The translations under genes and the position numbers were made by a program. DNA of 64,000 nt, from the NCBI RefSeq assembly GCF_015477775.1, contig NZ_JADLQO010000003.1, positions 456,228-520,227 of the forward strand, read 5' to 3'. Position 1 is the first letter of the stretch; each line of letters opens with the position of its first letter. The notes beneath the pieces were generated by a model, which was not told the DNA's origin, made no database searches, and saw only the letters and a list, made by a program, of their open reading frames with translations. Source of the stretch: Nocardia abscessus (GTDB lineage: Bacteria > Actinomycetota > Actinomycetes > Mycobacteriales > Mycobacteriaceae). This document shows, one piece after another, positions 33,561 through 42,645 of the stretch.

Positions 33561-34640
33561 TCAGTCGCCGTCTCTCCGGTGCTTCCCGTGGGGGCGCTGG
33601 CTTTGGTGGGACGGATGGCCGAGCCGAACCCGCCGGGCGGGCGCCAGGGGCGGGCTGTGGCCGAGCTGCCCGGCACTCAGCGCGGACACCAGTTCCGCGC
33701 AGACCTCGCCCGCGCCGTGACACGGAGTCCAGCCGAGCTCCCGCCGCGCCTTGGCGGAGTCGATCAGCGAGGTGCGGTCGGCGAGCGCGAGCCACGCGGG
33801 GTGCAAGGGCGCGAGCCCGGTCCACCATCCCGGCCAGGCGGCGGCATCGAGCACTCGTCGTGGCACCGGTAGGTGGAAACCCCCGAATATCGTCGCGAGC
33901 GCGTCCGCACGCAGGCACGGTTCGGCGGCAAGGTTGAACGCTCCCTCCGCGCGGCGGTGGAGTATTCGCCGAATCGCCGAAGCCACATCGCAGCTGTGCA
34001 CCAATTGCAGGCGGAACTCACGCCACAGCGGAACGGGCAGCAGGCGCCCACCGAGCAGCCGCCGCGGCAACCACGGTGGCAGGACCCAGTCGCCCAGTTC
34101 GGCGGCGGCCTCGGCTCCAGCTATGCCGCAGGGCCGAATTCGTGCCGTGCGGATTTCGGGGTGGTCGGCCTCGAAACAGTCCAATTGCTTCTCCAGCTCC
34201 GCCTTGGCGATGCTGTAGGCACTGCCGGGCACCCCGGAGGTAAGCCATTCTTCGGAAACCCGGCGCCACCGCTGGGCCGGGGTGTAGGCGGCGCACGAGG
34301 AGGCGGCGACAATATGGGGCACCCCCGTCTCCGCTACCGCACGCAGTACGTTCTCGGTGCCGATCAGGTTGGTCCTGCGCATCGGCGGGTCCCCGCGCCG
34401 CGGATGGATCGCCCACGCCAGATGCACGAGGACGTCGGCGCCCGCACAGGCGGCACGCAGCGGCTCGACCGCATCGTCGGTCCCGATATCGCAGGCTGCC
34501 CACCGGGCGGCCGAATAGGGTTCGTATCCGAGATCCGGCGTACGGCGGGCGATTGCCACAATCTCGCAATCGTCCGCACGCAGGGTGCGCAGCAACGCCG
34601 TTCCGACGTTGCCGCTGGCGCCCGTGACGACCACCTTCAT
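33561..34640 (-). CDS. NAD-dependent epimerase/dehydratase family protein
   Basis: The 359-residue protein is an extended SDR with the nucleotide-binding motif VVVTGASGNVGTALL near the N terminus. HLAWAIHPRRG and NLIGTENVLRA follow, then a Ser/Tyr active-site pair in AASSCAAYTP and AYSIAKAELE (YxxxK). The C-terminal ~40 residues are basic and poorly conserved. Family members act on NDP-sugars, but many nocardial homologues have no assigned substrate. No strong ribosome site is visible. It diverges from the classical SDR gene at 34837. Confidence 0.82.
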   Translation of the reverse strand: MKVVVTGASGNVGTALLRTLRADDCEIVAIARRTPDLGYEPYSAARWAACDIGTDDAVEPLRAACAGADVLVHLAWAIHPRRGDPPMRRTNLIGTENVLRAVAETGVPHIVAASSCAAYTPAQRWRRVSEEWLTSGVPGSAYSIAKAELEKQLDCFEADHPEIRTARIRPCGIAGAEAAAELGDWVLPPWLPRRLLGGRLLPVPLWREFRLQLVHSCDVASAIRRILHRRAEGAFNLAAEPCLRADALATIFGGFHLPVPRRVLDAAAWPGWWTGLAPLHPAWLALADRTSLIDSAKARRELGWTPCHGAGEVCAELVSALSAGQLGHSPPLAPARRVRLGHPSHQSQRPHGKHRRDGD

Positions 34641-34836
34641 CCGGCACGCCGTTCGGACCCGGTTGCGCCCAGCGGAGTATCCACCGTCATGTCCCGCCTC
34701 CTCTCGGCTCGTTCCAGGCGGGTACCCGGAATCGGAGGTCGTAACGTCGTGTGGACTTCCAGGCGAGGTGGCCGGATCCGTGGTGCGAGGACGGTGCCCC
34801 GCGTGTGGTCTGTGCCCGGCCGGGTAGTCGCGGAGC

Positions 34837-35664
34837 ATGGGTACTACAGCTCCACTTCCGGAAGATCGGGCAGGCACTCCGCGGCGAGCGGTGGTGACCG
34901 GGGGAGACTCCGGCATCGGTGCGGCGATCGCGGTCGCTCTCGCCACGGGCGGGACCGATGTCGGGCTGACGTTCCGCGGCGACGAGCAAGGTGCGCAGGA
35001 CACCGCGGCGCAGGTGCGCGAGCAGGGCAGGACCGCGGCCGTGCGCCGCCTCGACCTGTCGGATCCGTCGACCGCCGCGCCGGTCATCGATGCACTCGCC
35101 GAGGAACTGGGCGGCCTCGACGTGCTGGTGAACTGCGCGGGCACCGGATCGGCTCAGAAGGTCATGGATATGGATTTCGACGCCTGGCGGCACGTGCTGT
35201 CGGTCGATCTCGACGGTCCGTTTCTCTGCGCGCGGCGCGCCGCCGAACACATGATCGCCGCGGGGGACGGTGGCCGGATCATCAACATCACCAGCGTGCA
35301 CGAACACGCGCCCCGGGTCGGCGCCGCGCCGTACTGTGCCGCCAAAGCGGGCCTCGGGGCACTGACGAAAGTGCTGGCACTGGAACTCGCCGAGCACGAC
35401 ATCACGGTCAATTCGGTGGCGCCGGGCGAGATCTCGACGCCGATGACCGGTCAGGAAGACGCCGATCCGCGGGAGCAGCACCGCCCCGGCGTGCCGCTGG
35501 GGCGAACCGGTCACGCCAAGGAGGTCGCCGCCGTCGTGGCGTTCCTGGCCACACCGGCGGCCAGCTATATCACCGGCGCGTCGTACCTCGTGGACGGCGG
35601 CATGCTCCTCATGGGCCCACAGGCCAGCACACTGCTGTCCGACGAGAAATGGCGCACGCCTTAG
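34837..35664 (+). CDS. SDR-family oxidoreductase
   Basis: The 275-residue classical short-chain dehydrogenase has TGGDSGIGAAIAVAL for cofactor binding, LVNCAGTGSA, INITSVHEH with the catalytic Ser and YCAAKAGLGAL with the YxxxK pair. The C-terminal ITGASYLVDGGMLL block is typical of glucose 1-dehydrogenase-like members. Its substrate cannot be inferred. Its TAG stop overlaps the TAA stop of the convergent small ORF, with the two stop codons interlocked at 35661-35664. Confidence 0.87.
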   Translation: MGTTAPLPEDRAGTPRRAVVTGGDSGIGAAIAVALATGGTDVGLTFRGDEQGAQDTAAQVREQGRTAAVRRLDLSDPSTAAPVIDALAEELGGLDVLVNCAGTGSAQKVMDMDFDAWRHVLSVDLDGPFLCARRAAEHMIAAGDGGRIINITSVHEHAPRVGAAPYCAAKAGLGALTKVLALELAEHDITVNSVAPGEISTPMTGQEDADPREQHRPGVPLGRTGHAKEVAAVVAFLATPAASYITGASYLVDGGMLLMGPQASTLLSDEKWRTP

Positions 35665-35870
35665 GGCGCCGCTGTCTCGCGCCGCTCGGGCAGCGCACCG
35701 AGTTGGAGAAGACTGTCGACGAGCGTGCGCGCGTCGGGAAATCCCAGGACGCGCGCGGCGATGTGCAGGTCGTCGAGAGTGAACGGATTCGGATCGACTA
35801 CCGGTACCCAGCGCCTGATCGCGGGTCGTTCGCTGTCGAGGTAACGGGGCTTGTTTTCAGCAGACGGCAT
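35661..35870 (-). CDS. Small hypothetical protein
   Basis: This is a 69-residue ORF with a good GGAGG ribosome site and sensible codon use. It reads MPSAENKPRYLDSERPAIR at the start, then a helical LDDLHIAARVLGFPDARTLVDSLLQLG segment. I recognise no family. It converges with the SDR gene (4-nt overlap) and lies upstream of the GH1 gene on the same strand. Confidence 0.55.
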   Translation of the reverse strand: MPSAENKPRYLDSERPAIRRWVPVVDPNPFTLDDLHIAARVLGFPDARTLVDSLLQLGALPERRETAAP

Positions 35871-35993
35871 AACGAGAATTCCTCCTTTTCCAATCGCCTG
35901 AACAGCCAGGCTATGGCTCGGAGATGCGGGTCGGTGTCCAACATTTTGGACAGGAGCGCGACGACCCGGTGCTCACCGGCAACGGATCAGCTG

Positions 35994-37343
35994 CTATCTG
36001 TCCGCTACGGGGGTGAGGCAGCTGGCCGGGGGATCGACGAACAAGCAGATGGCCGGGTCCCGGGTGGGGCGGTAGTTGTCGGGGACTCCGCCCGCGCCGA
36101 TGATCTGGGTGTAGGCGCCGACGGCGTCGGTGGGGCGGCGGGTGAGAGCAGGGTCGGTGCGCACGTCCACGGTGTAGAGGCCGAATCGTGGTGTGTAGCT
36201 GCCCCATTCGTAGTTGTCGGTGAGGCTCCAGTAGTTGTAGCCCATGACGTTCATACCGTCGGCTTTGGCGCGTTGCAGCCAATAGACGGTGTCGCGCAGG
36301 TGATCGCCGCGGGTGTAGCCGTCGGCGCGTGGACGGCCGTTCTCCGTGGGCATGCCGTTCTCGACGACGTAGAGGGGCTTGCCCGGGAACCGGCGCGAAT
36401 AGAATTGCAGCGCATAGTAGATGCCCTCGGTGCGCAGCGGCAGTTCCCAGATCTGCGGCCCCGGCAGGTTCGGCATCGCCGAGCCGCTGGCCCGCATGAC
36501 GGACTCGATCAGCGACTGGGCCGGATCGTAGGCGAAGTAGTAGTCGACGCCCACGTAGTCGAGCCGGTCGCCGATGCGGTCGACCAACGGGCCGTTGACC
36601 TGGGCCTCGGAGCCGGCCACATAGCCGACATTGCTGGTCACCTGGGCGCCCGGCTGCTGCTGGTGGATGTAGTCGTAAATGGCGTTGTGTGCCTGCGCGA
36701 CCCGTTCCAGCATCTCTCCGGCATCCGCGGCGCCCCGGCGCACCTCGTGCATGATGTAGGCGACGGGCTCGTTCACGGTGACCCACAACGGATTTCGAGA
36801 CGCGTAGCGGTCGACGACCTTGCGCATGTTGGCCAGCCAGTCCTCGACCATCCGCGGATTGCGCCAACCGCCGCGGTCGACGGCCCAGCCGGGGTAGACC
36901 CAGTGATCCAGGGTGATCATGGGGCGCATCCCGGCCTGCTCGACGCTCGCGACGACCGCGTCGTAGAAGCGAAATGCGGCCTCGTCCCACACCCCGGGCG
37001 CGGGTTGCAGTCGGGCCCATTCGATCCCGATCCGGAACACCTGCACGCCGAGATCGGCCGCGAGCTGGATGTCCGAGGCGTAACGGTCGTAGAAGTCGAC
37101 CGAATCGCGCAGTTCGTCGTAGCCCGGGGTCCCGGCGACGTACCGCGTCCAATTACTGTCGGGCGCATGGCCTTCGGACTGGAATCCCGAGGTCGACACG
37201 CCCCAGAGGAAGTCCGAGCCCAGCGGAGCGGGGCCGGCGACCGGCTGGATCAGCGGGGTGGCCGGGGACTGGGTGGCCAGCAGCAGCGTGGATGCCGCGG
37301 CGGCGAGCGCGGCCAAGACGTACCGACGGAACCGGGATCGCAT
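35994..37343 (-). CDS. Secreted glycoside hydrolase family 1 (beta-glucosidase-like)
   Basis: The 449-residue GH1 enzyme has FLWGVSTSGFQSEG at the N terminus, the acid/base Glu in WVTVNEPVAY, and the nucleophile Glu in YVVENGMP, followed by GYNYWSLTDNYEW. The ATG at 37343 starts a signal peptide (MRSRFRRYVLAALAAAASTLLLA), so the enzyme is exported. The HxxxxxxHWVYPGW substrate-site loop is present in modified form. A role in trimming external plant or host glycans is plausible. Confidence 0.88.
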   Translation of the reverse strand: MRSRFRRYVLAALAAAASTLLLATQSPATPLIQPVAGPAPLGSDFLWGVSTSGFQSEGHAPDSNWTRYVAGTPGYDELRDSVDFYDRYASDIQLAADLGVQVFRIGIEWARLQPAPGVWDEAAFRFYDAVVASVEQAGMRPMITLDHWVYPGWAVDRGGWRNPRMVEDWLANMRKVVDRYASRNPLWVTVNEPVAYIMHEVRRGAADAGEMLERVAQAHNAIYDYIHQQQPGAQVTSNVGYVAGSEAQVNGPLVDRIGDRLDYVGVDYYFAYDPAQSLIESVMRASGSAMPNLPGPQIWELPLRTEGIYYALQFYSRRFPGKPLYVVENGMPTENGRPRADGYTRGDHLRDTVYWLQRAKADGMNVMGYNYWSLTDNYEWGSYTPRFGLYTVDVRTDPALTRRPTDAVGAYTQIIGAGGVPDNYRPTRDPAICLFVDPPASCLTPVADR

Positions 37344-37440
37344 TGGCCCAGGGTAACCAAGCCCGTCCGGCGATTGTCGAAATCCGCGTATCAGGGCGAT
37401 TCGAAGATGTGCGCAATCGTTGCCGCCGCAGGCATTGTCG

Positions 37441-38022
37441 CTACTGCATGGCGAAGCGCAGTAGCGCCTGCATGTCGCCCTGCTTGACCTTTCCTTGGCG
37501 GTTGAGGACTTCCAGCTGCCACTGGTTGCCGTTGCGGAAGGCGCGGGCAACCGCATTGGCGTTGTCGGTGCCGAGCAGCGAAGGCCAGATGTCGGCGACT
37601 TGCTGGCTGTTGCCTCCGGTCGCGTCGTAGATCCGGAAGGAGATGTTGTTCGCCTTCTCGAAGGAGCTGCCCTTCTTGAAGGCGGCTGCTACGAAGATGA
37701 TCGCGTCGATCGCCGTGGGGACGTCGCCGAAGGTCACGTGGATGGTCTCGTCGTCACCGGAGGCGGCGCCGGTCTGCGCGTCGCCGGTGTGCGCGACCGA
37801 GCCGTTGCCCAAGGGATCCAGCGAATCGAGCCCAGCGAAGCGCACCGGCTCGTTGCCCTGCATGAGCACGGCGATCAGATCGAGATCCACACCTCGTTTG
37901 CGGCGCGCCCAGCCGAGCGCACCGCCGCTCGTGCCGGAGGACGGGTCCCAGCTCACCCCCACACTCAACTTCGAGATACCTGCGAGGTCTGCGGCACCGT
38001 CTTCTTTCCTGAGCGTAATCAC
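37441..38022 (-). CDS. TerD-family stress protein
   Basis: The 193-residue protein matches the TerD domain: LSVGVSWDP, RRKRGVDLDLIAVLMQ, GDDETIHVTFGDVP and IFVAAAFKKGSSFEKANNISFRIYD. TerD/TerE proteins bind calcium through acidic loops and belong to tellurite and general stress responses. The GTG at 38022 is the likely start; upstream residues look non-coding. No other ter genes are adjacent. Confidence 0.87.
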   Translation of the reverse strand: MITLRKEDGAADLAGISKLSVGVSWDPSSGTSGGALGWARRKRGVDLDLIAVLMQGNEPVRFAGLDSLDPLGNGSVAHTGDAQTGAASGDDETIHVTFGDVPTAIDAIIFVAAAFKKGSSFEKANNISFRIYDATGGNSQQVADIWPSLLGTDNANAVARAFRNGNQWQLEVLNRQGKVKQGDMQALLRFAMQ

Positions 38023-38118
38023 GACATCAGGATACTGATGGTTACCTGCCGTGCTGGCGCACAATGTACTTCGCGAGCGGAGCCGCGTGCAGGACTCGTC
38101 ACGTCCCCGCCGGAACCG

Positions 38119-39063
38119 TCACCGATCGACTCGGCGTGCCCACCATGCCTTGACGAGCCCGGTTGCCCCTACCTGCGCTCGCCGTCGATTCGGCACGGTG
38201 GCGCGATGGTCGAACACGGCGAAATCGCTGTCCTCGATGCGATCGAGGATTTCCGAATACAGCGTCGTCGCCGTGGTGACGCACGGACGTGAGCGAGGAT
38301 GCAGCAGCGCGATTCCGGCGCGCGCGAAGCGGTAGACGTCGCGAGTGAGCGCGCACTGGGTCGCCAAGGCCCGGCGCACCCGGGAATCGGTGCGCTGATG
38401 TGCCAGGCACCAGTGCAGGAGGTCGCGATCGACGCCGAATGCGGCCAGTTCGTCGGCGGGGAGGTAGACCCGGTCGCGCAGCAGGTCTTCGCCGATGTCG
38501 CGCAGGAAGTTGGTCAGTTGGAACGCCTTGCCGAGTGCGGCGGCATAGGGCGCGGCCTCGTTTGCGCAGCAGGTTCCCAAGACCGGGAGGAGCTGCAATC
38601 CGATCACTTCGGCCGAACCGTAGATGTAAGTGTCGAGGGCCGCGCGGTCGGGGTAGGCCGTCACGCTCAGATCCATCCGCATCGACGCGATGAAAGCATC
38701 GAACAGGGCTGCTGGTATGCGATAGCGATCGGCGGTATCGAGAACCGCGGGGAGAACGGCGTCGGCGGTGGCCCGGCGTTCGCGGAAGTGACCGGCGAGG
38801 GCATCCAGCTCCCGGGCTCGCTCGATGGTGTCGCGGTGCGGGTCGAACTCGTCGAGGATGTCGTCGGCTCGGCGCGCGAATCCGTACAAGGCGTGCACCG
38901 CGGGGCGTTGGTCCGGTGCGAGCAATCGGGTCGCCAGGAAGAAGGTCTTTCCGTGGCGCGCGTTGAGCTGCCTGCAGTATCGGTAGGACCGGTGCAGTGG
39001 CGGGTCGCCGATCCGGTCGGTGCCGGGAGCGGTGCGAGTCATCTCGATTCCGATCACAGTCAT
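38119..39063 (-). CDS. crtB: Phytoene/squalene synthase
   Basis: The 314-residue protein has the two aspartate-rich prenyltransferase motifs: RRADDILDEFD and FLRDIGEDLLRDRVYLP. It also has the TFFLATRLL and EVIGLQLL segments of phytoene synthase. It joins two GGPP molecules to phytoene. The start ATG overlaps the crtI stop (ATGA), so the genes are translationally coupled. It ends the crtE-crtI-crtB operon; no cyclase or ketolase follows, so lycopene-type carotenoids are the direct product. Confidence 0.93.
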   Translation of the reverse strand: MTVIGIEMTRTAPGTDRIGDPPLHRSYRYCRQLNARHGKTFFLATRLLAPDQRPAVHALYGFARRADDILDEFDPHRDTIERARELDALAGHFRERRATADAVLPAVLDTADRYRIPAALFDAFIASMRMDLSVTAYPDRAALDTYIYGSAEVIGLQLLPVLGTCCANEAAPYAAALGKAFQLTNFLRDIGEDLLRDRVYLPADELAAFGVDRDLLHWCLAHQRTDSRVRRALATQCALTRDVYRFARAGIALLHPRSRPCVTTATTLYSEILDRIEDSDFAVFDHRATVPNRRRAQVGATGLVKAWWARRVDR

Positions 39064-40595
39064 GGTTCGATCCGGCCGGCGGCGAGCGCCGTACCCACGG
39101 GCACGGCGCGGCGATGCCGAGCGGCTGGAAGGCCGGTGATTCGGTCCGCGGCAAGGCGGCCCGAGATCAGCACCGGTGGTATTCCCACCCCCGGCACCGT
39201 CGAGCCTCCGGCCAGTACGACGTTGTCGATACCGCGCAGCATGTTGGCGGGTCGAAACGGTCCGGTCTGGGTGAACGTATGGGCGAGGGCGAACGGGCTT
39301 CCGGCGAGCATGCCGCGGCGCGCCCAGTCGGCGGGCGTGTCCACGCGCAAGAGTTCGACATCGCCGAACCGGGAACAGAGGCGCGCCTGAGCGATTTCCA
39401 CCATGCGCTCGGCGTAACCGGTTGCGCCACTGTCCCAATCGATCCGGCCTCGTTCGAGGTTCGGCACCGGCGCGAGAACCGACAGCAGGTCCCGCTGTGC
39501 CGGAGCCGTCGACGGATCGGTCGCCGTGGGACGAGTGACCAGCAATGACGGATCGCGCATCACCTGCCCCCGGTCGATGATGTCGCGAAAGGACTCCGCC
39601 CACGCGTCCCCGAACAGCAGGCTGTGGTGCGAAATCTCCGCCGCGGGCGCGCATGCGAGATGCGCGATCACCGCCGACGGGGCGGAGGTGAGCGGTACCG
39701 GGCGCCGTGGTGTGCGCGCGATCAGCCGGTACGCCTCGTGCAGTTCCGTCGTCAGCACGACGGCGTCACAGGGTATGCGGACGCCGTCCTGGGTGATCAC
39801 TGCGGTGATCCGGGAACCGGCGCGTTCCAGGGCGGTCACCGTGGTGTCGTAGCGGAATCGGACGCCGGCGTCGGTCGCCGCACCGGCCAGCGATTCCGGA
39901 AGTGCGCGCATCCCACCCTGCGGAAAGAAGACACCGCCGATGGTGTCCATATAGGCGATGACCGCATAGGCGGCCAGAGCCCGGGTGGGCGCGACGCCCG
40001 CGTACAGCGATTGAAAGGTGAAGACACGCCGCAGATCCGGGTCGCTTATGTAGCGAGCGACGGCGCGATCCCACCGCCCGAAGCCGCCCAGCGCGACCAG
40101 CCGACCCAGTGCGGGATTCAGCATCGACAGTGGTGAGTCGAAATTCGTCGCGATGAACCGGTCCATCTCCGCTCGGTACAACCGCGTCAGCCAATGCCGC
40201 AGCCTGCGATAGCCGTCCGCCTGGGCGGCGCCGGCGAAGCGGCGGATCTCCTCCTGCATCCGATCGGCGTCCGTGTGCACCTCCAGCGTCCGCCCATCGG
40301 CGAAATGCGCTCGGTACGCGGGTTCGACGGGCAGTAGCCGCAACCGGTCCGCGGCTCGGGCTCCGGCCGACGCGAACACGCTTTCCACGAGGTCCGGCAT
40401 GGTCAGGACCGTGGGTCCGGTGTCGAGGCGGTAGCCCGCGAGATCGGCGTACCCGGCTCGTCCGCCCGGCACCGAGTCGCGTTCCAGGACCGTCACTTCG
40501 CGAGATCGGCCCACCAGGTGCATGGCCGCGGACAACCCCGCCAGGCCTGCCCCGACGATCACGATCCGGTCGGTGGCGCCGTTGACGGTGCGCAT
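39060..40595 (-). CDS. crtI: Phytoene desaturase
   Basis: The 511-residue FAD-dependent enzyme has the dinucleotide motif IVIVGAGLAGLSAAMHL at the N terminus, DSVPGGRAGYADLAGYRLDTGPTV after it, and the C-terminal carotenoid-dehydrogenase signature (LAGGSTVPGVGIPPVLISG). It desaturates phytoene toward lycopene. The start follows GGAGGTTTC. A 15-bp gap from crtE and an overlap with crtB place it in the middle of the operon. Confidence 0.95.
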   Translation of the reverse strand: MRTVNGATDRIVIVGAGLAGLSAAMHLVGRSREVTVLERDSVPGGRAGYADLAGYRLDTGPTVLTMPDLVESVFASAGARAADRLRLLPVEPAYRAHFADGRTLEVHTDADRMQEEIRRFAGAAQADGYRRLRHWLTRLYRAEMDRFIATNFDSPLSMLNPALGRLVALGGFGRWDRAVARYISDPDLRRVFTFQSLYAGVAPTRALAAYAVIAYMDTIGGVFFPQGGMRALPESLAGAATDAGVRFRYDTTVTALERAGSRITAVITQDGVRIPCDAVVLTTELHEAYRLIARTPRRPVPLTSAPSAVIAHLACAPAAEISHHSLLFGDAWAESFRDIIDRGQVMRDPSLLVTRPTATDPSTAPAQRDLLSVLAPVPNLERGRIDWDSGATGYAERMVEIAQARLCSRFGDVELLRVDTPADWARRGMLAGSPFALAHTFTQTGPFRPANMLRGIDNVVLAGGSTVPGVGIPPVLISGRLAADRITGLPAARHRRAVPVGTALAAGRIEP

Positions 40596-40610
40596 CGATG
40601 AAACCTCCTG

Positions 40611-41732
40611 TCAGGCGACGCGTTCGGTGCAGGCGGTGGCCATGTTCCCGAGCGCGGCGCGTAGCGGTGCGGTGAAGATCGCGCTGTCCAGTGCGCTCTG
40701 TGCTCGGGCGACCAGCTCGGCGATCATCGTCTCGGCCTTCGCGGGCGCACCGGTTTCGACGATCAGGGTTCGGGCGCGGTCGAGTTCCTCGGCGCCGAGC
40801 CGGGGACGATGCAGCAACTCCGCGAGCTCGGTCCGGGCCGACGGGGTCGCCATCTCGCGCGCGAGCACCACCACGGTGGTCGCCGTGCGTTCCGCGAGAT
40901 CTCCGTCCGCGGGCTTGCCGGTCACGGGCTGCGACCCGAAGATGCCCAGAACGTCGTCGCGCAGCTGGAACGCCTCGCCGACCGCGGTGCCGTATCGGCC
41001 CAGCGCTTCCAGGACGGCCGCATCGCACCCGGCGAGTGCGGCGCCCATCTCCAGGGGGCGTCGCACCGTGTAGTTGCCGGACTTCGCCCGTGCGATGGCC
41101 AGGACCGAGGCCAGCGTCGGCTCGGTGCGCGCGTCATTGAGCAGATCGGCGAACTGCCCGGTCGCGAGCTCCAGCCGCATGGCGTCGTAGCGCGGCCATA
41201 CCGGACGCAGCGCCGCCTCGGTGCAGCCGCTTTCCCGAAGCATCTGCTCGGCCCAGACCAGGCACATGTCGCCGAGCAATGTCGCGGCCGACTCGCCGTA
41301 CCTGGCAGACGAGCCGGGCGCGCCGGTACCGCGGTGCAGCGCGGCGAACCGGACATGCGCGGCCGGAGCGGCTCGGCGAGTCGCGGACCGGTCCATGACG
41401 TCGTCCTGCAGGAGGGCGAACGCGTGCAGCAGTTCCAGACCGGCCGCGGCCCGCAGCGCCGCCGGGTCACCCGGTGCGCCGCACAGCCAGCCGAGATACA
41501 TGAACGTCGACCGCAGGCACTTTCCGCCCATCGCGTATTGGCGCAGGACGTCCTGTGCGCCGAGCCGGCGCAGGGCCGCAGGGCATGCCCGCAGGAGGAA
41601 AACGCGGAGTTCCTCGAGTACGGCTCGGCGCACCGCGGCACGCCATTGTGGAAACGAGTCCCCGGCATCGAGGACCGGGATACCACCCGCCAAGTCGGCG
41701 GCCGGCGATCCGGGCGGCACGATGCTCATCAT
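40611..41732 (-). CDS. crtE: Geranylgeranyl diphosphate synthase
   Basis: The ~373-residue polyprenyl diphosphate synthase has the first Asp-rich motif LLQDDVMDRS, preceded by GGKCLRS, and the second in QLRDDVLGIFG. The second motif lacks the usual final Asp, which is noted in many actinobacterial CrtE-like proteins. It supplies C20 GGPP for CrtB. AAAGGG precedes the start; an adjacent second ATG is also possible. It heads the crtEIB operon, 63 bp after an exported protein gene in the same direction. Confidence 0.9.
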   Translation of the reverse strand: MMSIVPPGSPAADLAGGIPVLDAGDSFPQWRAAVRRAVLEELRVFLLRACPAALRRLGAQDVLRQYAMGGKCLRSTFMYLGWLCGAPGDPAALRAAAGLELLHAFALLQDDVMDRSATRRAAPAAHVRFAALHRGTGAPGSSARYGESAATLLGDMCLVWAEQMLRESGCTEAALRPVWPRYDAMRLELATGQFADLLNDARTEPTLASVLAIARAKSGNYTVRRPLEMGAALAGCDAAVLEALGRYGTAVGEAFQLRDDVLGIFGSQPVTGKPADGDLAERTATTVVVLAREMATPSARTELAELLHRPRLGAEELDRARTLIVETGAPAKAETMIAELVARAQSALDSAIFTAPLRAALGNMATACTERVA

Positions 41733-41795
41733 CGATCCCTTTCTCACGCCTCGGGTTACCACTCGAATATCAACAATGCTACGGCTAACGATGCA

Positions 41796-42290
41796 CTATC
41801 GCTGCGAAACGCAGCCCTGCAATGTCTGAAAATCACCGGCGAAGGCGAAGCCGCCGCTGCACGTCGGCGTCGAGACGCCGGTGACCGCGACCGTGGCCCC
41901 GGGGCCTGCGATGCCGATCGACAATCCAGGGCGCACACCGGTCGTCGTGACGGCCGCGCCCGGCCCGATGGCAATCGCGGCCGGGCCGGACAGGGGAGCC
42001 GAGTTCGAGCTCGCCGTGCCGCCGTTCTGTGCGATCGCCAGCGACAGGCTGGTCGGCGCCGCGTTGGCAGAAGCGGTTCCATCGAGGCCGTAAGCGGCTG
42101 CGGCCCCACCGGCGTCGCTGGTTGCCGAACACGAGGCGCCGCTGCCGGAGGTTTGCGTCGCCGCGGGGCCCGGAGCCGGGCAGGCCGCCGGAGCCGCGGC
42201 GCCGGTAGGTGCGGCGACGAGAATGCCCAGCGCTGCCGCGCCGACGCCGATGGTCAGCCCGAATGCTCGCGGGCAAAGCCGTGGATGCAT
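41796..42290 (-). CDS. Exported Ala/Gly/Thr-rich hypothetical protein
   Basis: The 164-residue protein has a cleavable signal peptide (FGLTIGVGAAALGILVAAPTGAAA). A low-complexity region follows with recurring AxxxGPGAAVTxTGV-like units (AIAIGPGAAVTTTG, IAGPGATVAVTG), then a C-terminal TCSGGFAFAGDFQTLQGC with two cysteines. It resembles uncharacterised nocardial exported proteins (DUF6764-like); I am not certain of the family. It is upstream of crtE, with an inverted repeat 50 bp before its start. Confidence 0.65.
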   Translation of the reverse strand: MHPRLCPRAFGLTIGVGAAALGILVAAPTGAAAPAACPAPGPAATQTSGSGASCSATSDAGGAAAAYGLDGTASANAAPTSLSLAIAQNGGTASSNSAPLSGPAAIAIGPGAAVTTTGVRPGLSIGIAGPGATVAVTGVSTPTCSGGFAFAGDFQTLQGCVSQR

Positions 42291-42340
42291 GACGTTCTCC
42301 TTCGGTCTCGGGCGTATAGGGCTTCACACTACGCCACTAA

Positions 42341-42361
42341 TGATGCAAAATCGATGCATCA
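42341..42361. promoter_or_regulatory. Inverted repeat, candidate operator for the MerR/CarH-like regulator
   Basis: TGATGCA (42341-42347) and TGCATCA (42355-42361) form a perfect 7-bp dyad with a 7-nt centre. It lies in the 355-bp gap between the exported-protein gene and the MerR-type gene, which holds no other convincing gene. CarH-type operators are AT-rich dyads of this kind, but the match is by shape only. Confidence 0.45.
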
Positions 42362-42645
42362 ATAGAAATGCTCGCCCGCACTCGGATCGCCCTCAGCGCG
42401 CACCAGCCGCCGCCCGAAACGCGAGGAAATCGTGGCCTGTAGTTTCCGGTCCGCCCTATCGAACAGCGGTCGTGGATGCCGAAGCGGGATCCTTTCGTCG
42501 AAGATCGGCCGTTCGGCCCGCGTCGTCCCCGAAGCACGGCCTCTCGCGTCCGCGGCAGGTGGTGGCCGGTCCCGTATGCGACTGCTGCCGGACTCATCGC
42601 CTGGCTGCTCGGATCATGGCGAACGCGGGCAGGTGCGGTCCGGTA

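Noticed and set aside
33873..37487. Very long plus-strand frame of about 1200 codons
   Set aside because: It spans antisense of the epimerase and GH1 genes and an alternative frame of the SDR gene. Each of those has conserved motifs and start signals.
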